Shown here piece after piece: positions 1 through 9,124 of a DNA stretch of 48,179 nt (its first letter is position 1; each line of letters begins with the position of its first letter). Made by a program: the position numbers and the translations under genes. This stretch comes from Bacillota bacterium (GTDB lineage: Bacteria > Bacillota > Clostridia > Acetivibrionales > DUMC01), in the NCBI GenBank assembly GCA_013314855.1, contig JABUEW010000015.1:1-48179 (forward strand). Direction: 5' to 3'. Under the pieces are notes generated by a model that saw only the letters and a list, made by a program, of their open reading frames with translations, was not told where the DNA came from and made no database searches.

Positions 1-159
1 GAAAATTCGTTATTATTTTATCAATCTCCTTCTAATATGCATTCCTTCGTTAAATTTTGGGGTAAAGTCTTTTTTTAGTACCCTGTAATATTACTATAAC
101 AGTTGTTTTCAACTTCGCAGTTAGCTTAGAAAATCAGCAAATTGCAGACCACTTTCTAT

Positions 160-954
160 TTATTCCCTTAAGATATCTTCCAGTGATATTATTAGATCAT
201 CAAAAATCCCAACTTGAATTTTATCAGCCCTACAGTATATTTCCGGACGTCCATATTTATTTTCCTTATTGAGCTTAAAAACTGTAACTGTTTCCTCTTC
301 AGGTCTTATAATCCAGTATTCTTTAACTCCAAACTTTTCATAAGAGTCAAATTTTCTAATAATATCTTTTTTTACCGTATGCGGTGAAATAACCTCTACG
401 ACAAGGTCGGGAGCTCCTTTGCACCCTCTTTTATCCAATTTTGATCTGTCGCAGATTACTACAATATCAGGTTGTAAAACTGTAGAAGCTTCATCATCTG
501 ATTCTCCTTCACCAGCCATACGCACATCAAAAGGAGCAATGTAAACTTTGCAAGGTTTACCTTTTAAATAATTATAAAATTCTACAAACAATGCTCCAGT
601 AATTTCTTGATGCCTTTTTGAAGGAGCAGGACTCATATTATATGGAACACCATCTATAAGTTCCCATCTCTCATCTTCAGGCCATTGCAGATAATCTTTG
701 TAGGTATATCTCTCACCTTCATAATCTTCATATTTACTGACTATTTCCATGACGTAATTTTCAACAGCTTCACGCTTTTCCGGGTTTATATCAAGATACT
801 CATATTTAATTTTTGGTGGTTCTTTACTTTCTATATATTGTCTGGCTGCTTCCCTTATAAGCTCTGACCTGGAGCGGGATTCTTGTTTGGCTACTTTATC
901 AATTTTCTCCAGTAAATCTTTTTTAAATGAAAGATTAACAGTAACATTCTGCAT
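160..954 (-). CDS. Ribbon-helix-helix / Uma2-family nuclease-like fusion protein
   Basis: The first ~45 residues look like a CopG/MetJ-type ribbon-helix-helix DNA-binding domain: a short beta strand (VTVNLSF) followed by two helices containing SRSELIREAARQYI. Residues ~80-264 match the Uma2 (DUF820) fold of the PD-(D/E)XK superfamily: WELIDGVPYNMSPAPS, then QPDIVVICD and APDLVVEVISP, which carry the expected Asp and Glu, and a C-terminal KEYWIIRPEEETVTVF strand. Uma2 proteins are usually stand-alone, and their biochemical role is poorly known; nuclease activity is inferred from fold only. The ATG at 954 has a GGGGTGA ribosome site about 8 nt upstream. The gene points away from its neighbours and has its own promoter with a palindrome in the spacer, so it probably represses itself. 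It could be a regulator, a toxin-like nuclease or a decayed mobile-element passenger. Confidence 0.8.
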   Translation of the reverse strand: MQNVTVNLSFKKDLLEKIDKVAKQESRSRSELIREAARQYIESKEPPKIKYEYLDINPEKREAVENYVMEIVSKYEDYEGERYTYKDYLQWPEDERWELIDGVPYNMSPAPSKRHQEITGALFVEFYNYLKGKPCKVYIAPFDVRMAGEGESDDEASTVLQPDIVVICDRSKLDKRGCKGAPDLVVEVISPHTVKKDIIRKFDSYEKFGVKEYWIIRPEEETVTVFKLNKENKYGRPEIYCRADKIQVGIFDDLIISLEDILRE

Positions 955-1031
955 TCAAATATCACCCCATAAATGCAAGACTTGTACTAAATATTGTATT
1001 TGAACATTACATGCAAGTAATTTATACAAAT

Positions 1032-1059
1032 ATTATATACAAACTTTGTATATTGTCAA
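1032..1059 (-). promoter_or_regulatory. Promoter with palindromic operator for the RHH-Uma2 gene
   Basis: On the minus strand a perfect -35 TTGACA (1054-1059) and a perfect -10 TATAAT (1032-1037) are separated by 16 bp. A perfect 17-bp palindrome (TATACAAA-C-TTTGTATA, 1036-1052) fills the spacer, and a further half-site TATACAAA lies at 1023-1030. MetJ/CopG proteins bind such short inverted or direct repeats, so autorepression by the encoded RHH domain is the simplest reading. Confidence 0.7.
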
Positions 1060-1395
1060 GAAAAATAATTACCTGAACTTTTTTATGCTTTTCTCCGTTT
1101 TCTGTTTAATAAATAATTAATATTGATAGTAAACAGGGGGCAGGGACAACTGTAACAATAAAAATCATAAAATTTATTATAAATCCGGTTTAAAAATTCG
1201 TATGTATGTGATAAAATAGAAAAAAATGCTACCTATATGTAATCATAAAAACTGTGTAAGCATAGTAAACTTTTTTTAATAGAGAAGGGTTCTTATAAGT
1301 ATTTTTTAAAATCTCAATGCGAGACGGGAAAGCTAGAAAGAGCCCGGAGGTTTACATTTTTATCCATAAAAGGAAGTGATATTATAAAAACCCGA
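1060..1395. other. Intergenic region upstream of the YesM-like kinase
   Basis: AT-rich stretch without a convincing gene. A weak -10-like GATAAAAT lies near 1211 and a purine-rich segment near 1320-1350. The AGGAAGTG at ~1370-1377 is rather far from the ATG at 1396, so initiation of the downstream kinase is not well defined. No other structure was recognised. Confidence 0.4.
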
Positions 1396-3198
1396 ATGAA
1401 AAATCTACTTCAGAGAATAGCGAATAATACAAGTATGTCACGGAAATACATTTTTTCTATAGTTTTTTTTGTGACGGTTACTTTCATATTTTTAACTTTT
1501 GCATATTGTTTTCATTTTCAGAAGATAATTGAAAGTGAGATTCTTTCGTCTTATGAACAAGTAGTGGAACAATATATAGCAAATGTAAATTATAAACTAA
1601 ACTTGTATCGTAGTATGGCAGATGCTATTTCTGAAAACGGAGTAGTACAAGATATTATGTCAAGGCAAAATGAAATTACTCCTATGAATATTATGGAGAC
1701 AATTAACAAATTAAGGAAAGAAATAACAAGTGTATTTCTAAAGAAAAATGAAGAAGATATTTACCTGATTGTTTTGTATACATACAATACAGATTTGCCC
1801 CTGGATGGTATGTTATTGAGAAATATTGAGCATGTTAAAGATGAGGAATGGTTTAAAAATATCAAACAAAAGAAGATTTTCTACAATTATTTCTTTCATA
1901 CATCTCAAATAAATAATTTCAGGCTTTTATCCATAATAAGACCGATAATAAACATAAATGAAGGTGATTTTACTAAACATCTAGGTATTGTACAAGTAAG
2001 TTTAAAGGCAAATGAAATATTCAGATTAGCAAAGGAAATGTCTGAAAAAAATCCCATGGAGATATTAATTTTAGATCAAGAAAGAAATATTATATTCAAT
2101 GATAACATAAACAGTGCTGATAACATCCTAAATAATCAAGACATACTTAATGGAAAAGTTAAAAATGGTCTAATCAGAGATGGTGGGAAAAAGAAAATTG
2201 TAGTCAATAAGAATATTCTTCCTTATGGATGGCAGGTTGTTGCACTCTTCCCTTATGATAAAGTGGAGTCAGAGATAAGAGCACTTAGCATGCTTATCTT
2301 TCTTATTGTTACTGTTATTTTAATAATCTCTGTTAGTCTAGCCTTAATGTTTTCTAAATTATTTACAAAAAGACTCCATTTACTCGTTCAAAAAATGAAA
2401 ATGGTAGAAGAAGGAAAACTGCAAATTACAAATGTTATCGAAGGGAATGATGAGGTGGGACTGTTAGATAGAAAATTTAATAATATGGTGAAAAGACTAA
2501 AAAGTCTCATCAATGAGAATTACATTCAACGGCTGGAAAAAAGAGAAGCTGAGCTAAATGCGCTACAACTCCAGATTAATCCACATTTTCTCTACAATAC
2601 ACTAGAATGTATCAGTGCAATTGCTGCTATCCATAATTGCTTTGATATATGCAACATTTGTCAGAAACTAGGAGATATGTTCAGATATAACATAAATATG
2701 AAAAAAAACGAATTTGTGTCTCTTAAAGAAGAGATTAACCATATACAGAACTATATTTATATACAAGAGATGCGGTTTGAAGGGTGTTTTGAAGTACGAT
2801 ATAATATTCCCGAGGAATTGTCAGAATGTAAGGTGCTAAAATTTATTTTGCAACCGATTATAGAAAATGCCCTAAATCATGGTCTTGATGGAAAAGAAGA
2901 AAAGGGACATCTCTTAATTTCCGGTACAGTTCATGATAACGTGCTGTTTTTGACTGTCGAAGACGATGGTGTAGGAATGCCTCCAGGGAAAGTAGAAGAG
3001 CTGAATGCGTATATCAATCAGATTGATAATAATGAAATAGAGCAAGTAAAGAAAAGCATAGGGTTGAAGAATGTGAACGCAAGGATTAAAATAGTATATG
3101 GAGATATTTATGGTGTTTCGGTTGAGAGCCAATTAAATGTTGGTACGCGAGTAACTATCACCTTACCTTATTATAGGGAAAGTAAAGGGGAGGTATAA
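1396..3198 (+). CDS. YesM-type sensor histidine kinase
   Basis: This is a membrane sensor kinase of the YesM/LytS class. A transmembrane helix at ~18-39 is followed by a large extracytoplasmic sensor (probably dCache-like), a second helix at ~295-318, a HAMP linker, and a His_kinase domain with the phospho-acceptor His397 in QINPHFLYNTLE. The ATPase domain shows an N box (IIENALNHG) and G box (VEDDGVGMP, SIGLKNVNARI). The length of 600 aa is typical. The partner regulator begins immediately after its stop codon, so the two are co-transcribed. In Bacillus and clostridia such pairs sense carbohydrates or peptides and control the adjacent LplABC-type importer; that target is inferred from position. 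Start choice is uncertain because the nearest ribosome site is ~19 nt upstream. Confidence 0.9.
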   Translation: MKNLLQRIANNTSMSRKYIFSIVFFVTVTFIFLTFAYCFHFQKIIESEILSSYEQVVEQYIANVNYKLNLYRSMADAISENGVVQDIMSRQNEITPMNIMETINKLRKEITSVFLKKNEEDIYLIVLYTYNTDLPLDGMLLRNIEHVKDEEWFKNIKQKKIFYNYFFHTSQINNFRLLSIIRPIININEGDFTKHLGIVQVSLKANEIFRLAKEMSEKNPMEILILDQERNIIFNDNINSADNILNNQDILNGKVKNGLIRDGGKKKIVVNKNILPYGWQVVALFPYDKVESEIRALSMLIFLIVTVILIISVSLALMFSKLFTKRLHLLVQKMKMVEEGKLQITNVIEGNDEVGLLDRKFNNMVKRLKSLINENYIQRLEKREAELNALQLQINPHFLYNTLECISAIAAIHNCFDICNICQKLGDMFRYNINMKKNEFVSLKEEINHIQNYIYIQEMRFEGCFEVRYNIPEELSECKVLKFILQPIIENALNHGLDGKEEKGHLLISGTVHDNVLFLTVEDDGVGMPPGKVEELNAYINQIDNNEIEQVKKSIGLKNVNARIKIVYGDIYGVSVESQLNVGTRVTITLPYYRESKGEV

Positions 3199-4851
3199 GT
3201 GTATAAAATATTGATTGTAGATGATGAAAAACTGATTCGAAGAGGTATAATTGCTAAACTTGTACACAACAAGATCGAGTTTTCCTGGATTGGGGAAGCT
3301 TCTGACGGAAAAGAAGCATGGGCTATGATAGAGTCGGAACGTCCACATATTGTTATTACCGATGTTCGGATGCCGGTTATGGATGGAATACAACTCATTA
3401 AAAACTGCCGTGAAAAGTACCCTCAAATGAAGTTTATCGTAATCAGTGGGTATGCCGAATTTGAGTATGCTGAACAAGCGCTGAATATGGGTGCTAGTGG
3501 CTACATCCTAAAACCAATTGATGATAAAAAACTGGCACAAATAATGAGAAGAGTGACAGAAGAAATTTCCAACTATCGAAAAGCTGAAAAAAATGCCAGG
3601 GAAGTTCTACTTTTTGAGAAAGAGAGAGAAAGTGTACGCCAGGAACAAATTCTTAACCAGATATTTTTTTCCTCCCAGACCCTTGAAGAAGAGATTTTGT
3701 TACAGCAAATCAACTTACCAAACGTTGATCAAAATACCAGTTATATTCTTGCACTGCTCCATGTAGATAGCTCGAGTTTTTATCAGTCATCTTTTAAAGT
3801 GGGAGATTTGGAGCTTATTAAGTTTTCCATCAAAAACATATTAAATGAAATTGATTTTGATTGCGGCAAAATTTTTGTCGATAACCTAAAAGATGTAAAT
3901 CAGTTGTTTTTACTTTTTTATGACAGTGATGAGAATAAGCTTAAGAGATCCTGCAAAAAATTTATTATAAATGCATTTTCTTTTATCCAGAAGTACTTAA
4001 ATATTTCTATAACGATTGCGGTAAGTGGGGTTGAAGGTAAGCTGTCAAATAAAATATATAAGCAAGCCTCTATTGCCTTTGACCGGAGACTGATTCAAGG
4101 GGGCAATCAAATATTTTTTTATGAAGAAATCAATGGATACTCCCAATTTTCTATTTCTAAGCATAAGTTCAAACTTTTAGAGAGATGTATGGAAATTTAT
4201 GATTTAAATGGCATACAAAATGTTTTAAATGATATTTTTTCATCTAAAGAAGCCGTGGACATACCCGGAATTTATATAAGGTTGGCCTATTCCGAGGTAA
4301 TCAGCAGCCTCTTGAAAGTTTGCAATAGATTTGATATCAAAGGTTTAACAGATTCTGAATTTTTATCTGGCAGAGTCATTGACTCTTTTGAGAACTCACG
4401 CCAAATTGTTGATTACCTTTATTCAAAGATTGTCGATACTTTAAAAGATAAAAAATTAGTTAGAGCTGACTGTAAAAAAATTATTGAAGATATAGAAGCT
4501 TTTATTCAAAAAAATTTTGCCAGTAAAATAACAGTCGCAGAATTGGCAAAGAAATATGCTATTAACCCCGATTATCTTTCTTTTCTTTTCAAACAGGAAA
4601 CGGGGGAAAATATTACCAAGTATCTAATGGAAATTCGCATTGAAAGGGCTTGTAAATTATTAAAGGAGACAGAATTGACGATTTCCGATATTTCGTATAG
4701 TGTGGGATATCAGGATCAGCAATATTTTAACCGCATATTTAAAAAAGTGATTGGAATGACTCCAGGAGAATATAGAAATTTGAGTAAGGAATGCTCTGAA
4801 ATTGAAAATTTAAATAAGGATCAATTCAAGTCCCGATTTTTAAAGTATTAA
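3199..4851 (+). CDS. YesN-type response regulator (REC + AraC helix-turn-helix)
   Basis: This is the partner of the upstream kinase. The N-terminal receiver domain has acidic residues DDE at 8-10, the phospho-acceptor Asp55 in VITDVRMPVMDG, and a Lys in YILKPIDD. A ~300-residue middle region is poorly conserved, as in other YesN proteins. The C-terminus (~450-540) is an AraC/XylS DNA-binding domain with two helix-turn-helix units (ITVAELAKKYAINPDYLS and ISDISYSVGYQDQQYFNRIFK). The GTG start follows GGGGAGG with a 5-nt gap. It likely activates the permease and binding-protein genes that follow. Confidence 0.93.
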   Translation: MYKILIVDDEKLIRRGIIAKLVHNKIEFSWIGEASDGKEAWAMIESERPHIVITDVRMPVMDGIQLIKNCREKYPQMKFIVISGYAEFEYAEQALNMGASGYILKPIDDKKLAQIMRRVTEEISNYRKAEKNAREVLLFEKERESVRQEQILNQIFFSSQTLEEEILLQQINLPNVDQNTSYILALLHVDSSSFYQSSFKVGDLELIKFSIKNILNEIDFDCGKIFVDNLKDVNQLFLLFYDSDENKLKRSCKKFIINAFSFIQKYLNISITIAVSGVEGKLSNKIYKQASIAFDRRLIQGGNQIFFYEEINGYSQFSISKHKFKLLERCMEIYDLNGIQNVLNDIFSSKEAVDIPGIYIRLAYSEVISSLLKVCNRFDIKGLTDSEFLSGRVIDSFENSRQIVDYLYSKIVDTLKDKKLVRADCKKIIEDIEAFIQKNFASKITVAELAKKYAINPDYLSFLFKQETGENITKYLMEIRIERACKLLKETELTISDISYSVGYQDQQYFNRIFKKVIGMTPGEYRNLSKECSEIENLNKDQFKSRFLKY

Positions 4852-5025
4852 GAAAGATCAAAAACAAAACAAAGTTTTGTCCAAAAAGAATCAAAGTTTA
4901 ATCCATATACACTAGTACTTTTTTCAATTATAATTATCCTATGGTTGATAGGGTAATATTTCAGTATTTCATAAATTTATATCAATGTATAAGGTATATT
5001 TTAGAGAGGTGGGCTAGTAACAATA
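4852..5025 (+). promoter_or_regulatory. Intergenic region likely holding the ABC-importer promoter
   Basis: An AT-rich gap separates the regulator from the permeases. It contains a small inverted repeat (ACAAAAC-AAA-GTTTTGT, ~4865-4881) that could be a weak terminator or an operator for the YesN-like protein. A GAGAGGTGG ribosome site precedes the next ATG. No confident -35/-10 pair was assigned. Confidence 0.35.
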
Positions 5026-5982
5026 ATGAGGAACGAGCTTGTAAGTGTTTTGAGAACGTCAATTAAATTACATAAAAAACGTTTATATATAAAAAAAATA
5101 TGGTATTTTAGACATATATACCTTTTCTTGCTGCCGGCTATTATCTGGTACGTGATATTTGCGTACTATCCAATGTATGGAGTTTTATTAGCTTTTAAAG
5201 ATTTTAAATATAATTTAGGCATTTTAGGGAGCCCATGGGTAGGTTTTAAATACTTCGAAGCATTTCTTCTGGATCCTAGATTTTACACAGTTATAAAAAA
5301 TACCCTAGCTATAAGTATATTAAAATTAATTTTTGGATTTCCTGCTCCGATAGTACTAGCACTCATGTTGAATGAAGTTATACATAATAGGTTTAAGCGT
5401 GTAATACAAACTGTTTCATATCTTCCGCACTTTGTTTCCTGGGTTGTGGTAGTTTCATTGATGCAAAAAATTCTATCTCCAAGTGCCGGAATATTAAATG
5501 ATATACGATATCAGCTGGGAAAAGAACCGATATTTTTCATGGGACAGTCGTCCCTGTTTTACCCTTTGGTTGTTATGAGCGATATATGGAAAGGTGTCGG
5601 CTGGGGATCAATAATATATTTATCAGCATTAACTGGTATTGACCCTAATTTATACGAAGCGGCAGAAATTGATGGTGCAGGAAGGTGGAGTAAGATTTTC
5701 AAAATAACTTTACCATGCCTTGCTCCTACCATAGGCATACTACTTATATTGTCCTTGAGTAACATTTTGAATGCCGGATTTGAACAGATATATCTAATGC
5801 AAACTCCTCCTACCTTAAGTGTCTCAGAGGTGGTAGAGACATATATTTTAAAGAGGGGTATACGTCAGGGTGAATTTGCATATGCAACAGCAATTGGAGT
5901 ATTTAAATCTTTTGTGTCAATGGTTCTTATTATAACTGTAAATAATCTTTCAAGAAAATACACCGAAATTTCACTCTGGTAG
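5026..5982 (+). CDS. ABC transporter permease, LplB/YtcP-associated (sugar-type)
   Basis: Inner-membrane permease of the CUT1/binding-protein-dependent class with about six predicted helices. The first hydrophobic segment (HIYLFLLPAIIWYVIFAYYPM) and the EAA loop (LYEAAEIDGAGRWSKIFKITLP) are diagnostic of LplB-like polysaccharide or aldose permeases. The second permease and the binding protein follow, but no ATPase gene is present. This is usual for this subfamily, whose ATPase (MsmX/UgpC-like) is encoded elsewhere. Expression is probably controlled by the upstream two-component system. The substrate is unknown; oligosaccharide is the family default. Confidence 0.9.
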   Translation: MRNELVSVLRTSIKLHKKRLYIKKIWYFRHIYLFLLPAIIWYVIFAYYPMYGVLLAFKDFKYNLGILGSPWVGFKYFEAFLLDPRFYTVIKNTLAISILKLIFGFPAPIVLALMLNEVIHNRFKRVIQTVSYLPHFVSWVVVVSLMQKILSPSAGILNDIRYQLGKEPIFFMGQSSLFYPLVVMSDIWKGVGWGSIIYLSALTGIDPNLYEAAEIDGAGRWSKIFKITLPCLAPTIGILLILSLSNILNAGFEQIYLMQTPPTLSVSEVVETYILKRGIRQGEFAYATAIGVFKSFVSMVLIITVNNLSRKYTEISLW

Positions 5983-6024
5983 GCAATAAATGAAAACAAA
6001 GGCTACGATTTGGAGGAAAGATAC

Positions 6025-6936
6025 ATGAGTACAAGAAAAGCTACTATGTCAGACAAGATATATATGGTAATTAACTACTCTTTACTTACATTACTTGCAG
6101 TTACAACAGTATACCCTTTTATATATTTTTTGGTTCTTTCATTCAACGATGGCTATGATGCTATGAGAGGAGGAATTTACCTTTTTCCTCGTGAATTCAC
6201 TCTTGAAAACTATCAGAAAGCTTTCCAACATCCGTTGATTCTAAGCTCCTTTTTGGTTTCAGTATCCAGGACGATTGTCGTAACCATACTAGCTGTACTG
6301 CTAACAGCAATGATGGCATATGCATTATCCAGGAAAGGGCTTCCCGGGAGAAAATATATTGTGTTTTTTTTCTTCTTTACTATGCTATTTTCCGGAGGAC
6401 TGATACCTACTTATGTACTTTACAGACAATTAGGTATTTTCAATACTTACTGGGTTCTTGTAGTGCCTTCTTTATACAGTTTTTTTAATGCGATTATTAT
6501 TAAAACGTACTTTGATACTATACCAGAAAGTTTGCCGGAATCAGCAAGAATAGATGGAGCAAGCGATCCGGTGATATTTTTTAAAATAATGCTGCCTTTG
6601 TCCGTACCGGTTCTTGCTACTATAGCCCTTTTTGTTAGTGTAGGTTGTTGGAATGATTGGTTTACAGGTGAGTTTTTTATACACGAGCAAAAGCTTAGGC
6701 CAGCCGCCACGCTTCTTCGCTACTTGCTAGCGGAGGCTAGTTTTGAGGAGAGTACCACGGCATTTGAAACTTCAACAGTGCAGCACGCAAGAGAAGCCAT
6801 GCGAATTAGAGGTGTAACTCCCGAGTCATTAAGAGTGACATTTACAATACTCATTGTTACTCCAGTCCTATGTGTATACCCGTTTCTCCAAAAGTATTTT
6901 GTTAAGGGAGTTATGATAGGTTCTCTTAAGGAATAA
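6025..6936 (+). CDS. ABC transporter permease, LplC/YtcP-type
   Basis: Second permease subunit with about six predicted helices. The EAA loop (LPESARIDGASDPVIFFKIM) is followed by a typical C-terminus ending in FVKGVMIGSLKE, as in YtcP/LplC proteins. I place the start at the ATG at 6025 because GGAGG lies 8 nt upstream; the earlier in-frame TTG (6010) overlaps that ribosome site. It pairs with the preceding permease to form the membrane channel. It is separated from the binding-protein gene by ~110 nt that contain a terminator-like hairpin. Confidence 0.9.
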   Translation: MSTRKATMSDKIYMVINYSLLTLLAVTTVYPFIYFLVLSFNDGYDAMRGGIYLFPREFTLENYQKAFQHPLILSSFLVSVSRTIVVTILAVLLTAMMAYALSRKGLPGRKYIVFFFFFTMLFSGGLIPTYVLYRQLGIFNTYWVLVVPSLYSFFNAIIIKTYFDTIPESLPESARIDGASDPVIFFKIMLPLSVPVLATIALFVSVGCWNDWFTGEFFIHEQKLRPAATLLRYLLAEASFEESTTAFETSTVQHAREAMRIRGVTPESLRVTFTILIVTPVLCVYPFLQKYFVKGVMIGSLKE

Positions 6937-6974
6937 GAAATAAAACCATAGCTTTTATAGCAAGCTTAGTAGTT

Positions 6975-7010
6975 AATTTCAGATAGTTAATAAAAGGCCG
7001 CTATGCCTTT
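6975..7010. repeat. Left arm of inverted repeat flanking the solute-binding protein gene
   Basis: This 36-bp segment is the imperfect reverse complement of 8788-8823: about 31 of 36 positions match, including an uninterrupted GGCATAGCGGCC and ACTATCTGA. The two arms enclose the entire solute-binding protein gene. Confidence 0.75.
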
Positions 7011-7012
7011 TT
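6993..7012 (+). terminator. Intrinsic-terminator-like hairpin between permease and binding-protein genes
   Basis: AAAGGC and GCCTTT form a 6-bp stem around a CGCTAT loop, ending in a run of five T. It lies inside the left inverted-repeat arm. It may partially terminate permease transcription, or the downstream gene may have its own promoter. Confidence 0.5.
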
Positions 7013-7045
7013 GATAAAAAAAATTATGCTAGGAGGTATTAAAGT

Positions 7046-8725
7046 ATGAAAAAGCTTAAATCAATTAAACTACTTTGTCTTTTTGTTTCACTTATAATAC
7101 TTACATCCGGATTGGCTGCGTGCAAAGGTGATAGCAGTAAAACGGATACAACTAAACCAGAGACAATTAAAGGCGAAGCAGCAAAAACGGAGAAAAAGGA
7201 GGTTGAACTTACTTGGCTGCATTGCTGGTGTGGAGGTGGTGCAGGTTTTCCACAAGATCAGGTAAATAATCCAGTAGCAAAGAAAATTCGAGAACTCACA
7301 GGAATAACAATTAAAATGGAATCAATAACTATCCCGGAAACAGAAAAACTCAATACAATGTTTGCTTCGGGTGTATTGCCTGATTTTGTATATGCACCTT
7401 TCTGGGGTTCGAATGACGGAGAAGGCAAGATCCTTGTAAAAGCTGCTCAGGAAGGACAGATTCTAGCACTTGATCCTTACCTTGACAAGTACCCAAATAT
7501 TAAAAACAATTTGCATACTTTTGTCTCTAAAGAATTTCTGGAATTTCACTTAAAACGTCCTGAGCTTGGAGGCAAAACATATTTTATGCTTAGAACTCCT
7601 GCTTCGCCTGAAGACTTGGACAATTGGGGATACGGAGTTTTTGCTCGCGGAGATATCCTTAAAGCTCTGAATATAAAACCTGGAGAGATTGATAGTTCTG
7701 AGAAACTATATGAACTTTTGAAAAAAATTAAGGCGGGCAACTTTAAAGACGCAAATGGTAAACCGGTATTTCCAGGAGGTACATTGCATAACGGTTGGGA
7801 TTATCGAACGTACCTTTATTCCTGGTCAGATTATTACCTTTCGAGTTATAGAAAAGAAAACGATAAGATAATACATTATCTTTTCTCAAAAGATGAAGAA
7901 GAGAAGCTTATGTTTATGAGAAAACTTATGAAAGAAGGTCTTTTTGACCCTGAAGCTTTCAGCAATACTGATACGATGGCTAAAGAAAAAATGGCTGTTG
8001 GTAAACTAGCTACTGTTGGCTGCCATGCCTATAGTGTCGTTGATCAGTGTAAAGAGACACTTTACAAGACCAATCCTGAAATGAAGTACGAATTTCTTGG
8101 GCCTCTTAAGAATAAGAGTGGAAATATTCAAACACAAGTTGAGAGGAAAGGTGCAAGTGGAGGTGCCGTAACTTTTATAAGTGCAACTAGCAAAAAGGCG
8201 GAAGATGTCTTAAGGTTCCTCGATTTTATGAACAGTGAAGAAGGACAAATGCTTGCTTATTGGGGTATTGAGGGTGTACATTATGAAATTGTAAACGGAA
8301 AACCAAAGTGGCTACCTGAATGGAAACAAAAAATGGACAGCGACCCCAATGCATTAAGAGATTCGGGTATACAAATTATGCGCGAATTTATTCTTGCATA
8401 TACCAAGTGGCCGAAACCGGAAGAAGAAAAAACCGAATATGACAAATGGCTGGAGGAAGTTGCTGCTAGAGCTCCAATTGTAGTTATTGACAAGATTGGT
8501 GCTAACGCTCTTCAGGAGGATTGGCCGAAAATTCAGGAATTTAGAGATGCAGTTGCGCTAGTTAACTATAGGGATGAATTTATAAGAGCCATATATGTAC
8601 CTACTGACGAAGAAGCTTTAAAAATACTAAATGCTGTTAGAGAAACGTATAAAAAGGCAGGTATCGATGAGTTAACGGAATATGTTGCCAAGAAAGCAGC
8701 AGGAAGAGATGATATAGGCTGGTAA
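7046..8725 (+). CDS. Extracellular solute-binding lipoprotein, LplA/YtcQ-like
   Basis: This is the substrate-capturing lipoprotein of the ABC importer. A basic N-terminus and hydrophobic segment end in a lipobox (GLAAC, Cys ~26) followed by a Ser/Thr/Lys-rich linker, so the mature protein is anchored to the outer face of the membrane. The 559-aa length and the motifs in GVLPDFVYAPFW and the C-terminal YDKWLEEV region fit the LplA/YtcQ group of family-1 binding proteins for oligosaccharides. The ATG has an AGGAGG site ~9 nt upstream. Its position last in the operon, flanked by inverted repeats, is unusual. The substrate is not determinable from sequence; uptake of a peptide or glycan cannot be excluded. 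Confidence 0.88.
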   Translation: MKKLKSIKLLCLFVSLIILTSGLAACKGDSSKTDTTKPETIKGEAAKTEKKEVELTWLHCWCGGGAGFPQDQVNNPVAKKIRELTGITIKMESITIPETEKLNTMFASGVLPDFVYAPFWGSNDGEGKILVKAAQEGQILALDPYLDKYPNIKNNLHTFVSKEFLEFHLKRPELGGKTYFMLRTPASPEDLDNWGYGVFARGDILKALNIKPGEIDSSEKLYELLKKIKAGNFKDANGKPVFPGGTLHNGWDYRTYLYSWSDYYLSSYRKENDKIIHYLFSKDEEEKLMFMRKLMKEGLFDPEAFSNTDTMAKEKMAVGKLATVGCHAYSVVDQCKETLYKTNPEMKYEFLGPLKNKSGNIQTQVERKGASGGAVTFISATSKKAEDVLRFLDFMNSEEGQMLAYWGIEGVHYEIVNGKPKWLPEWKQKMDSDPNALRDSGIQIMREFILAYTKWPKPEEEKTEYDKWLEEVAARAPIVVIDKIGANALQEDWPKIQEFRDAVALVNYRDEFIRAIYVPTDEEALKILNAVRETYKKAGIDELTEYVAKKAAGRDDIGW

Positions 8726-8764
8726 GTAAATAATGGTAAGTAAATAAAAACTATAAATAAAGGG

Positions 8765-8788
8765 GGGCTCTCTTAAAAGAGAGCCCTT
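8765..8788 (+). terminator. Terminator hairpin after the importer operon
   Basis: GGGCTCTCTT and AAGAGAGCCC are a perfect 10-bp inverted repeat (8765-8774 with 8777-8786). Only two T follow, so termination may rely on the strength of the stem. Confidence 0.65.
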
Positions 8789-8823
8789 AAGGCATAGCGG
8801 CCCTTTATAAACTATCTGATTTT
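8788..8823. repeat. Right arm of inverted repeat flanking the solute-binding protein gene
   Basis: Partner of 6975-7010 in opposite orientation. It directly follows the terminator hairpin of the importer operon. Confidence 0.75.
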
Positions 8824-9124
8824 CTATTAGTTCTTGATTTTAATATTGGAACTTAATGTTAGAATGATTAATTCAATAATCAGAATTATATGACAGCAAT
8901 ATTTATAAAAAGCATACTCATTTATTCAAATTCAATTGAGCCACTCATAAATAACCAGCTCCCTGAATAAATACATGTGGAATCAATCGCGAAATTTGTT
9001 AAAACAGAAAGCAGAGACAAAGTATGGCAGAAACAGAGGTGTTCATACCTGTCTATATAAATCTTTATTACATTTTCTGTTAACTTTAATATAAACTATA
9101 CATGCAAGAAAGGGGGTCAGTATT
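8824..9124 (+). promoter_or_regulatory. Leader and promoter region of the RiPP locus
   Basis: AT-rich and without a supported gene. A candidate promoter is -35 TTACAT (9068-9073), 16 bp, -10 TATAAA (9090-9095), about 30 nt before the precursor start codon. The ribosome site AGGGGG (9111-9116) is strong and sits 8 nt before the ATG. No obvious regulator operator was recognised. Confidence 0.4.

Noticed and set aside
685-867. 60-codon frame on the plus strand
   Set aside because: Hydrophobic shadow opposite the RHH-Uma2 gene, with no ribosome site.
8972-9086. Short frame starting MWNQSRNLLKQ upstream of the RiPP precursor
   Set aside because: No ribosome site, no Cys-rich or leader-like character, and it overlaps the likely promoter.
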